The position numbers and the translations under genes were made by a program. This document shows, in pieces, positions 55,221 to 63,337 of a stretch of 64,000 bases of DNA. Positions within the stretch are counted from its first letter, which is position 1. Each line of letters opens with the position of its first letter. Where the stretch lies: contig JAHDEC010000008.1 of the NCBI GenBank assembly GCA_020629035.1, forward strand, positions 62,001-126,000. The letters are read 5' to 3'. The notes beneath the pieces are model-generated. The model ran no database searches and had not been told where the DNA came from. It saw only the letters and a program-made list of their open reading frames with translations. The DNA comes from Saprospiraceae bacterium. Lineage in GTDB: Bacteria; Bacteroidota; Bacteroidia; Chitinophagales; Saprospiraceae.

Positions 55221-57776
55221 ATGCTTGGATTTCTCAAACGAAATAAAAACAAAGGCTTTGATAAAGAAATTGAAAAATTAGTAAAATCTATCAACGATAG
55301 CCTGAGTTCACCTAATCTAGATAACATCAAGAAACTAGATCAATTTAAGGAAATTAGTCAACTAGATCTAACAACTAAAAAAGTATTGATTCTTCGATTG
55401 TTGAAGTTTTCACACTATCTAAGAGATCTACAACTAAGAAAAAAAATTAGATATACTAACAATGAGCATGTTTTTTATGGAGTGCACATTTCAATGAGCA
55501 TTGTAAATGAGTTACTACGAAAAAAATTAAGTTACAATGAGGATGAATGGATAGAACTTTTAAGTCTTTTTGAGACGATTAATAATAATTTATCGTCGTA
55601 TCAGCCTAGCTATTTCCAACTAAGTGACCTTCCTATCACAACTGCAATAAAACAACTTGAGTATTATCTAAAAGAAAATGAACTGAGTGAAAATCTTTTG
55701 GATTTTATTAGACGGATTTTGAATTGGAAAGAATTTGAATACCCAAGTAAAAAGCGATATTGGGGTAGTGACATGAAAAAATCTAAAGCCAAGCTTGAAT
55801 CTATTGCTTGCATTGAAGAAGAATTTATTTATAGAGCACAAGACATTGAATTAGAGGTAAATAAAATTATAGCAAGAATAAATCAAAATAAGGCAGCATA
55901 TATAGACTTATTTAAAATATTGATGCATGTTTCCGGTGCAAAACCGACAAAAAAAAATGCCCAGCAGTTTGATGAACTCATTGGTATCATTGGTAACGAG
56001 CAATATAGAAAAACACTTCATAGCTTATTAGAAATTCCATCCAATTTGAACCCATCAGACACTTATCCAGAAAGCCCTGAAAGCTATATAATTGACTATT
56101 ATTTAAGCTATGATAGTAAAATTTTTATCAAAGGACTTGCTTGGACAGCTGCTCGCTTTTCTGATAAAACCACTATCCAATTATTAAGTAAAATTGTAGA
56201 AAAATCATACACCAAAATACCAGGCAAAGGTCCTGCGGCGGCAGCACTTGGTAATGCTGGGATATATGCACTTGGTAATATGCGTGGTAAGGACGGTTTG
56301 GGTGCTCTTTCTAGATTGAAATTAAAAGTCAGACAAAATAATGTAAAGAAGGTAATAGATAAATTTATGCTTGAAGGGGCAAAAAAATACAAAGTGTCTG
56401 TTGAAGAGTTAAAAGAAATGGCGGTGCCTGAATTCCAATTAATCAATGGAAACAAACATTATACATTTGAAGATTATATTTTAAGTATTTCAATTGTTCA
56501 AAGTAAAGTTAAGCAGCAGTGGATTAAACCGGACGGTAGTTTTATGAAAAGTGTCCCTTCTCTAGTGAAAAATAAAGAGCAGCACAAGAAAAAACTTCAG
56601 AAAATCAGAAAGGAAATCAAAGAAATTCAAAAAGTTTATTCTGCACAAAAACAACGACTTGATAATCAATTTATTCTTGATAGAACATGGGGTTTTCCTT
56701 CATTTCAGAAATACTATCTTAACCATGGTTTGGTTTCACCCATAGCGAAAAAATTAATTTGGACTTTTAGGAAAAATGATAAAATTGTTGATGCTATCTA
56801 TCAAAATGATGTGTGGCAAACTGTAGATGGGGAAGTGATAGATTGGCTTGATAAAAATACAAGTGTCAACATATGGCATCCAGTGTTTAAGGGGGAAGGG
56901 GAGATTCTTAAGTGGCGAGAAAAGATCATGGAATTAGAATGGAAACAACCTATTAAGCAAGCTTTTAGGGAGATTTATATTTTAACACCTGCAGAGATTA
57001 ACACTAGAACCTATTCTAATAGAATGGCAGCTCATATTTTAAAACAGCATCAATTTAATTCCTTAGCATCGCTTAGAAATTGGAAGTACTCCTTAATGGG
57101 TGCATACGATGATGGAAGAGATAATGAAATCTGTTGCAGGGCATTACCTGAATACAATATGAATGTCGAGTTTTGGATTGATGAAGTTAGCCAAGGTGAA
57201 GCTTTCAACGATACAGGTATTTGGTACTATGTAGCAACAGACCAAGTCAAATTTTTGGATAATGATGATGAAGAAATCGAGCTGGTTAATGTTCCAAAAA
57301 TTGTCTTTTCTGAAATCATGAGGGATGTTGATTTATTTGTTGGTGTTTCAAGTGTGGGGAATGATCCTCAATGGATAGATAATAATGGAACGAGACAAGA
57401 TCACCATAATTACTGGCGAAGATATGCGTTTGGTAATCTAACAGAAATTGCAAAAACTCGGAAAAGTATATTAACAAGATTACTTCCTCGACTGACAAAG
57501 ATTAAAAACAAAACAAAGATCGAGGGGAAGTTCTTAATTGTTAATGGTCAATTGAGAACTTATAAAATTCATATTGGGAGTGGGAATATATTAATGGAGC
57601 CAAATGACCAATATCTATGTATTGTACCTGCAAGGTCAGAGAACATCACCCAAAAGTTATTTATTCCTTTTGAAGGAGACAGAGGACTTTCTATTGTCTT
57701 AAGCAAGGCATTTCTTTTGGCAGAGGATGACAAAATCGATGATGCAAGCATTACTAGTCAAATTAGAATAAACTAA
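55221..57776 (+). CDS. DUF4132-type large protein
   Basis: 851 residues from ATG 55221 (MLGFLKRNKNK). An earlier TTG at 55197 would overlap the GG protein gene by 11 bases. No leader or membrane helix. Residues about 320-385 look like HEAT/ARM repeats (PAAAALGNAGIYALGNMRG), 453-482 form a Lys-rich coiled coil, and 485-740 form the DUF4132-type core with LTPAEINTRTYSNRMAAHIL. The C-terminus has KFLIVNGQLRTYKIHIGSGN and LSKAFLLAEDDKIDDASI, the end that I associate with DUF4132/DUF7737 proteins such as E. coli YehI and MolR. Function is unknown. Sampled lines are 18-38% GC against about 43% in argE. The TAA at 57774-57776 overlaps the second argE repeat by one base. Confidence 0.85.
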   Translation: MLGFLKRNKNKGFDKEIEKLVKSINDSLSSPNLDNIKKLDQFKEISQLDLTTKKVLILRLLKFSHYLRDLQLRKKIRYTNNEHVFYGVHISMSIVNELLRKKLSYNEDEWIELLSLFETINNNLSSYQPSYFQLSDLPITTAIKQLEYYLKENELSENLLDFIRRILNWKEFEYPSKKRYWGSDMKKSKAKLESIACIEEEFIYRAQDIELEVNKIIARINQNKAAYIDLFKILMHVSGAKPTKKNAQQFDELIGIIGNEQYRKTLHSLLEIPSNLNPSDTYPESPESYIIDYYLSYDSKIFIKGLAWTAARFSDKTTIQLLSKIVEKSYTKIPGKGPAAAALGNAGIYALGNMRGKDGLGALSRLKLKVRQNNVKKVIDKFMLEGAKKYKVSVEELKEMAVPEFQLINGNKHYTFEDYILSISIVQSKVKQQWIKPDGSFMKSVPSLVKNKEQHKKKLQKIRKEIKEIQKVYSAQKQRLDNQFILDRTWGFPSFQKYYLNHGLVSPIAKKLIWTFRKNDKIVDAIYQNDVWQTVDGEVIDWLDKNTSVNIWHPVFKGEGEILKWREKIMELEWKQPIKQAFREIYILTPAEINTRTYSNRMAAHILKQHQFNSLASLRNWKYSLMGAYDDGRDNEICCRALPEYNMNVEFWIDEVSQGEAFNDTGIWYYVATDQVKFLDNDDEEIELVNVPKIVFSEIMRDVDLFVGVSSVGNDPQWIDNNGTRQDHHNYWRRYAFGNLTEIAKTRKSILTRLLPRLTKIKNKTKIEGKFLIVNGQLRTYKIHIGSGNILMEPNDQYLCIVPARSENITQKLFIPFEGDRGLSIVLSKAFLLAEDDKIDDASITSQIRIN

Positions 57777-57843
57777 GCCAAAGATCAACTCATTAAATGC
57801 GAACAAATGTTAGAAAGATTGGCTAATTTAATGGGATAAACGA
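57776..57843. repeat. 68-bp direct repeat, copy 2 (argE 3' end)
   Basis: Perfect copy of 54712-54779. Removing 3064 bases between the copies would join argE to the following gene with six bases between its stop and that gene's TTG start, plus the four bases ACGA-type tail. Confidence 0.97.
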
Positions 57844-57847
57844 TCCA

Positions 57848-58423
57848 TTGAAAAATAACATACAAGACGATGTACAAAGTTTTTTTGAGCAATTCATTGA
57901 GCGAATAAATGGTAAGCCTGAAGATGGCGTAGAACATTTTTATCTAAATAACTTTAGGCGGATAATAACCTTACCCATCTTATTTTTTATAGGCAAGTAC
58001 TTTCTTGGGCTAGTTGATGAATTTGTTAAAAAGCCGATTGGCTACGCCTTAGCTTTCGGAAGTTTGCTCTTAGCCATATTCTTTTTTTATGTGTGTTTTA
58101 AGCAATTATTTAATCGGACAATATTAGCTTCCGTCACTAAAGAATCGTTAGTTGTTACCATAAACCCGACCATCAATTATAGCCAACGATTCAGCTTTAC
58201 TTTTAAGCTTTTAACGAGTCATTTAGCTACATTGACCATACCATTAAAAAACATCAAGTCGATCAATGGAAATCATCAAGGCAAAGGAAGTCTAATTATT
58301 ATTAGCTACTTTGATGCATCAGGTAAAGAACAGGAAGTGATAACCTTATTTAATATGATCGAAAAAGAAAATGACTTAGGACGTCTCGAAGATTTATTAA
58401 ATGAGCGATGCTCTCTAACATGA
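57848..58423 (+). CDS. Hypothetical membrane protein, 191 residues
   Basis: Starts at TTG 57848, four bases after the second repeat. Two hydrophobic helices (about 38-55 and 66-85) follow a charged N-terminus, and a strand-rich soluble part (SLVVTINPTINYSQRFSFTF, NIKSINGNHQGKGSLIIISYF shown in part) comes after. Family not recognised. It was probably the gene next to argE before the insertion. No ATG is near, so the start is uncertain. Confidence 0.65.
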   Translation: MKNNIQDDVQSFFEQFIERINGKPEDGVEHFYLNNFRRIITLPILFFIGKYFLGLVDEFVKKPIGYALAFGSLLLAIFFFYVCFKQLFNRTILASVTKESLVVTINPTINYSQRFSFTFKLLTSHLATLTIPLKNIKSINGNHQGKGSLIIISYFDASGKEQEVITLFNMIEKENDLGRLEDLLNERCSLT

Positions 58424-58462
58424 TCATCTGACCACAACTAATTAACTTAAAATCAATCAATC

Positions 58463-59086
58463 ATGAAACAAATCCTTTTAATTTCCATAGTTGCATTCCT
58501 TTTTTCTTGCAGCGGTACAGAAGCTGATAAATTGGCCATTGAGGAAGTATGGAAAGAATATTATACCTACTCAAGTCCTTCGCGCAAAGCAGAGCTTGTA
58601 TCAAGCGATTACAGAATAGCTTATATGGATCAGATACATTCTGCACTTTATGATGACAAGCTAACAATCATGAATAAATCGTTTGCTGACAAGCTAAATA
58701 TTATGATGAAAAGAGTAAGCATCGACTCGCTTTCTTTAAGCCCTGAAGATGTTGCAGATTTTACTAGCGCGTTTACAAAGATGGAGCAAGGAGCTTCGTT
58801 TTTAATGCAAACAGATAAAGGTTTAGACAAGATAATATTTAAGAAATCCAATCTGGCCTATGGAATTTTCAAAGTGTTTATGAGTGATAAAAGTAATCAG
58901 TTTGTAAAAGAGGGAGATGATTGGAAAATTAATCCACTGGAAGAACATCCAAAGTTTGCACCTGCTCGCGAATTAATTAAAAAGAAATATGTCAAACAAT
59001 ATGGCAGTGAAGAAGCAGGTATAAGTGAGTTGATAAAAGTCACGCATGGAAGATCACCCAATTGGAATCCTCCTTTTAGTAAATAA
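58463..59086 (+). CDS. Hypothetical lipoprotein, 207 residues
   Basis: Lipobox FLFSC (Cys at 16). The mature part is helical at first (EEVWKEYYTYSSPSRKAELV), then charged and mixed; the end holds HGRSPNWNPPF. No family is recognised. The gene follows the 57848 gene by 39 bases. Confidence 0.7.
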   Translation: MKQILLISIVAFLFSCSGTEADKLAIEEVWKEYYTYSSPSRKAELVSSDYRIAYMDQIHSALYDDKLTIMNKSFADKLNIMMKRVSIDSLSLSPEDVADFTSAFTKMEQGASFLMQTDKGLDKIIFKKSNLAYGIFKVFMSDKSNQFVKEGDDWKINPLEEHPKFAPARELIKKKYVKQYGSEEAGISELIKVTHGRSPNWNPPFSK

Positions 59087-59298
59087 AATTAGTTGTAGTT
59101 ATAAGTTATTACCAGCAACAAAAGATTCTCGCTAGTTAAATCAAGCAGTAAAGCGATTGCATTGAGAAATGTATCCAAGCAGTATTAAATAGTCCCATAG
59201 CATAGCAATGTAACTTTGATGAATATTTGGGAATACACTGTTGAAAAATGGTCTTGAGATAGCATATTTTACTTCGTTAATCGCAGCTAGGCGGCCCA

Positions 59299-60510
59299 TT
59301 AAAGCAACTTCCCAGCAATAAAAGCTGTAGTCCAGGCAGACTGAAAATTATAACCCCCTGTGATACCATCAATATCCATCACTTCCCCAGCAAAATACAA
59401 ATTAGGCACTACCTTACTTTGCATGGTTTTAAAATCAATACTGGATAAACTAACTCCTCCACAGGTCACAAACTCTTCTTTAAAGGTGGTTTTCCCTTCC
59501 ACTTCATAAACATCATTGGTCAGTAAAGTAACCAGTTTGTTTATGCCCTTTTTGCCCAGTTCTTCCCATTTCTTTTTGGGTGACAAACCTGATTTTTCGA
59601 TTAAAAAATGCCAGAGTCGTTCTGGAAGAAAATAAGGCCGGATGTTAGCAAGTATCTTCTTTGGATATTGTCCAATGATGTGCTGAATCTCTGTGGCAAC
59701 CTCATCATTATTAGGCGTATTTACCCAATTAACTTGTGCCTTACATGTGTAGTTTCTATCGTGTAAAATCCGAGCACCAAAGGCTGATAATTTAAGGATA
59801 GCTGGGCCACTCATTCCCCAGTGAGTAATGAGTAGAGGTCCGGAAGATTTTAGTTTAGTACCTTGTATTGAAACTAGTGCATGTTCGACGACTATCCCCA
59901 TTAAAGCAGTAATCGTTTCTTTAGGCATATTAAAAGTAAATAGGGAAGGCACTGGGTCTTCGATTTGGTGTCCAAGGTCTGCTAACCAAATCAAACCCGA
60001 TTTTTTAGGACTGCCACCTGTGGCTATTATCACCTTGTCGAACCATTGCTCCTCATGATCTTTTATAAAACTGAGGCCCATTTTACCAGATTTTCGTTGA
60101 AGTTTATTAACTCCCATCCCGGTTAAGATTTGGATGCCTAGGCGATTTGCCTCACGCATAAAGCAATCAATGATCGTTTGTGAGTCCTGAGTTTTCGGAA
60201 AAACACAACCATCTTCCTGGATGACTAAACCCACTTTTCGCTCTCTAAACCAATCCATCGTATCTTGCGTACTGAAAGTTCTAAATGCTTTTTTCAGTGG
60301 TTTTTCTCCGCGAGGATACGCTTTGGCTAATTGAGAAATCGAGGTGCAGCCATTGGTAACATTGCATCGTCCTCCTCCAGATATTTTCACTTTGGCTAAC
60401 AGCTTTTGTGATTTTTCGAAGATGGTCACTTTAGATTTTGGATGATGTTGTTTGACGGATAATGCAGCAAAAAAACCTGCAGCTCCACCACCGATGACGG
60501 CTACGTCCAT
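59299..60510 (-). CDS. HI0933-family NAD(P)/FAD-dependent oxidoreductase
   Basis: 403 residues. The FAD motif MDVAVIGGGAAGFFAAL begins the protein, and KVKISGGGRCNVTN near residue 50 is the family signature. The C-terminal FAD site is YFAGEVMDIDGITGGYNFQ. The reaction is unknown; relatives include BaiN. Monocistronic. Confidence 0.92.
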   Translation of the reverse strand: MDVAVIGGGAAGFFAALSVKQHHPKSKVTIFEKSQKLLAKVKISGGGRCNVTNGCTSISQLAKAYPRGEKPLKKAFRTFSTQDTMDWFRERKVGLVIQEDGCVFPKTQDSQTIIDCFMREANRLGIQILTGMGVNKLQRKSGKMGLSFIKDHEEQWFDKVIIATGGSPKKSGLIWLADLGHQIEDPVPSLFTFNMPKETITALMGIVVEHALVSIQGTKLKSSGPLLITHWGMSGPAILKLSAFGARILHDRNYTCKAQVNWVNTPNNDEVATEIQHIIGQYPKKILANIRPYFLPERLWHFLIEKSGLSPKKKWEELGKKGINKLVTLLTNDVYEVEGKTTFKEEFVTCGGVSLSSIDFKTMQSKVVPNLYFAGEVMDIDGITGGYNFQSAWTTAFIAGKLL

Positions 60511-60553
60511 AGTTAATTTATCTATCTATTGAGTTAATTAGAGTGCTAGATGA

Positions 60554-61951
60554 TTAGTCAAAGTTAATAGATAAGATCCAATCAGCAATAAGCTTTAAAG
60601 TCTCAGGATTAAAGCTTTCTTCTATCATCGAATATTCGCTAACCTGTCCAGTTTCTGAAGTCTGAAATAAGTGATTTAGCTTTTCCAATGCAATGACTTC
60701 GTAGGAAGCACTTTTAGATTCTGCCAAATGACTTTCTATCCCAGCTAGGTTTTCTTTGGCAGTCACCTGGACATCATTGGTTCCGTTCAAGGCAAGAAAT
60801 GGACAATCTATTTGTTGTAAGTAAGGTCCCGGTTGGTGGTTTATAAAATACCTAAACCAGGGCTGAAAATAGGCTCCTGCCAGTTGCAAATAGAAAGCTT
60901 CTTTACTCGGAGCTAATAATTGTTGAGTAGCTTCATCGCATGCATCATAGTAAGTGTGTATATGCTCCATAACCGAAGGATATAGCGCTTCTTTTGGACT
61001 GTCTACGTCTATTAATTGATAGGTCTTTTGTATAAAGGCTAAGTAGTCTTTTGCGGCTTGTTCAGAAAAACCACTATCTCGAATGGCTAACTCATTTTGG
61101 ATGGTCATTAGTTGGCTTATAGGAATCCCCGGACCTGCGAGTGATACAATAAAATCAACAGATTCTTCAGCTGCCACCATAGGTGCAATGAGTCCTCCCT
61201 CACTATGCCCGATGAGGCCGATATGTTCAATGTCACGCTGAGTTAAATATTCAAAAGCCCCGCGGACATCATCTTTAAAGGTTTCAGAAGTAGCTGATTG
61301 ATGATTACCTCCCGAGCGTCCTACTCCACGATCATCGTATCGAAGTACCGCAATTCCTTGATTACTTAGATAGTCAGCTAAAACCCAAAATATATCGTGA
61401 TCAAAAATTTGGCTGTTTCTATTTTGTGGTCCTGAACCCGAAATTAGGATGACAGCGGGATAAAGATCTACGTCTTTAGGATAGGTAAATGTTCCTGATA
61501 ACTCTACCGAATCTATCGGGTTTTTAAAACTCACTTCTTGGATGCCATAGCTAAAAGGACCTTTTGGTTTTTGAGGTCTAGCCATACTTGGCATGGCTTC
61601 AATGGGTCTAAAATCTAAGGAGAATGCGCGACCACTTTGCATCCAAACACCTTTCATAGTTTCTTCCTCTTCGTACATGCTGAGCAGGGCGGATTTATTA
61701 GTGTTTGGAATGGGAAAGCTCATAAAGCAAGTATCATTTTCCATCTTGCATGCATTGGCTTTGTTCCGATCAATGCCTTGAAGTGGTACAGATAAATAGG
61801 CAGCACAGACTTCCTCGTCACCTGTCACCTCGATCATCATATCTATTTGTTTGTTAATCTTAGTTGACCAAACTCCTTCGAAAACAGCTTGGCTTTGGGC
61901 AGACAAGCTATGGAGCAAGAAAACAATAATGGGGAAATATTTTGTACTCAT
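60554..61951 (-). CDS. Secreted alpha/beta hydrolase (two-domain)
   Basis: 465 residues from ATG 61951; an upstream ATG lacks the leader. A signal peptide ends in LSAQ. Residues about 25-120 form a strand-rich N-terminal domain. The hydrolase part has ISGSGPQNRN (oxyanion), YDDRGVGRSGG, the nucleophile Ser in GLIGHSEGGLIAPM and a His in LEKLNHLFQ, with an Asp in ALNGTNDVQV. It is an esterase of the type often called bacterial acyl-peptide or dienelactone-like hydrolase; the substrate is unknown. Confidence 0.88.
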   Translation of the reverse strand: MSTKYFPIIVFLLHSLSAQSQAVFEGVWSTKINKQIDMMIEVTGDEEVCAAYLSVPLQGIDRNKANACKMENDTCFMSFPIPNTNKSALLSMYEEEETMKGVWMQSGRAFSLDFRPIEAMPSMARPQKPKGPFSYGIQEVSFKNPIDSVELSGTFTYPKDVDLYPAVILISGSGPQNRNSQIFDHDIFWVLADYLSNQGIAVLRYDDRGVGRSGGNHQSATSETFKDDVRGAFEYLTQRDIEHIGLIGHSEGGLIAPMVAAEESVDFIVSLAGPGIPISQLMTIQNELAIRDSGFSEQAAKDYLAFIQKTYQLIDVDSPKEALYPSVMEHIHTYYDACDEATQQLLAPSKEAFYLQLAGAYFQPWFRYFINHQPGPYLQQIDCPFLALNGTNDVQVTAKENLAGIESHLAESKSASYEVIALEKLNHLFQTSETGQVSEYSMIEESFNPETLKLIADWILSINFD

Positions 61952-61968
61952 TTTAGCCCTATTCGGTA

Positions 61969-62577
61969 TTAGAAATTCCAAATATAACCAAAAGATGCAC
62001 CAAGGTAATTATAGTTCTCTCCATGAATATTAAGTGCATCAATGTTGCTTTTGGTGCCAATATTGGTAAAAACAGCAATCATGATTCCATAAGCGTTAAA
62101 ACCGATTTCAGCATTTGCAGCATAGTTATATGCTGAGGCTTGAACCACCGGATTTCCAAAAATGACTATGGGTAATTCAGGACTTACAAACTGAGATAGC
62201 CCAAGACCTAAGCCTCCAACTATGTGTATATTTTCCTTGATATTAATTAAGTTGTAGTATGCTTTTAGAAGATAAGTATTTGCACGATACCAAGGGTCAG
62301 AACTACCGATAGGGTTTCCATCTTGGTCAGTAAACTGGATGGTTCCTACATTATGATAGGATCCCATATGCTCGAAACCAAGTTTAAGTTTTTCAGTGAT
62401 TTTATAACCTGCATTTAACTTATAAGCTCCACCGATTGAAGTTAGTTCAGCGTTTTTGCCAATGTCGTCCAATGTGGCTAAAGAGGCACCAATAAATAAT
62501 TTGCTTTGAGTTTGCGCAGAAAGAATAAGGGATAATCCAATGAATAAAATAGAAAAGGAAGTTCTGATTGATTGCAT
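61969..62577 (-). CDS. Outer-membrane beta-barrel protein, 202 residues
   Basis: Signal peptide ends in LSAQ. The strands GAYKLNAGYKITEKLKLGFE and YNYLGASFGYIWNF (ending in Phe) suit an eight-strand barrel. It lies 18 bases upstream of the hydrolase gene on the same strand, so both may form one unit. Confidence 0.75.
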   Translation of the reverse strand: MQSIRTSFSILFIGLSLILSAQTQSKLFIGASLATLDDIGKNAELTSIGGAYKLNAGYKITEKLKLGFEHMGSYHNVGTIQFTDQDGNPIGSSDPWYRANTYLLKAYYNLINIKENIHIVGGLGLGLSQFVSPELPIVIFGNPVVQASAYNYAANAEIGFNAYGIMIAVFTNIGTKSNIDALNIHGENYNYLGASFGYIWNF

Positions 62578-62829
62578 TCGTTTTTTTGGAGATTAAACGT
62601 AGTTTTTTGGTTTTGTTGTATGATGCAATACGTTACTTTCTATTAATGACTAGCTATTCTGAAGAAGCTAAAATTTACTCTGGGAGATTTCTATCCGATT
62701 ATTTTCATATTGATCATCTTCTGTTTCGTTACTTGATATTGGGCCGTCTTTTCCATGTATTTCATGGTTGTTTGCCATTTAGAAAAAAAGTATAACGAGG
62801 AAAACTACTATCTCTGAAATCATTAAATA

Positions 62830-63258
62830 TTACTTGACTATTTTGATGTTTTCAGCCATTGAATAATATCGTTTAATGACGGTAGATATAATCACCGACC
62901 TTTCTAAATCCAATCCATCAATATCATTAATTCGATTGAATTCACGTAAATGCTTATCCCCCCAAATAGTTATATCAACGAGAATTGAAGATAACTCAAT
63001 CGCCTTCTGAGTAAGAAGGTAAATATTTTCTTTTTTGTTTTTTACTTGCTTTTGCTTAGTAATTAATTCATAAGAAGTCAAAAGTTTTAAGCGGGAGGAA
63101 AGAATACTTGGAGCTATCTGTTCCTCTGATGAAGAAAATTCTTTGAAAGTCATTTTATGATGCAATAACATATCTCGTAAAATTAGCAAAGACCATTTAT
63201 CACCAATTATGTCTAATGTTGAAGCTATTGGACAACTAGAACGGAAATTATTTTTCAT
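62830..63258 (-). CDS. HxlR-family transcriptional regulator
   Basis: 142 residues. The winged helix starts SCPIASTLDIIGDKWSLLILRD, with Cys9 in the place of the usual sensory Cys, and continues EFSSSEEQIAPSILSSRLKLL. It is divergent from the hydrolase gene at 63338; a palindrome lies between. Confidence 0.9.
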   Translation of the reverse strand: MKNNFRSSCPIASTLDIIGDKWSLLILRDMLLHHKMTFKEFSSSEEQIAPSILSSRLKLLTSYELITKQKQVKNKKENIYLLTQKAIELSSILVDITIWGDKHLREFNRINDIDGLDLERSVIISTVIKRYYSMAENIKIVK

Positions 63259-63276
63259 TTCTTTAAATTTATTACT

Positions 63277-63318
63277 ACTATTTCAATAGTAATATTAGTT
63301 TTGCTATCATTTTAATAG
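63277..63318. promoter_or_regulatory. Palindromic operator ACTATT-TC-AATAGT and a weaker second copy
   Basis: A perfect 6-base-arm palindrome at 63277-63290 and a looser CTAT...ATAG pair at 63304-63318 lie between the divergent HxlR and hydrolase genes. A homodimer of the winged-helix regulator could bind there. Confidence 0.5.
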
Positions 63319-63337
63319 TAAAAATAAATATTTCCCA

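Noticed and set aside
54712-57843. Insertion sequence or transposon as the source of the 68-bp repeats
   Set aside because: No transposase, no terminal inverted repeats, and the duplication is far longer than normal target-site duplications.
62568-62795. Open frame of 75 codons in the gap before the second HxlR gene
   Set aside because: Composition looks random, there is no leader or motif, and it overlaps the start of the divergent outer-membrane gene.
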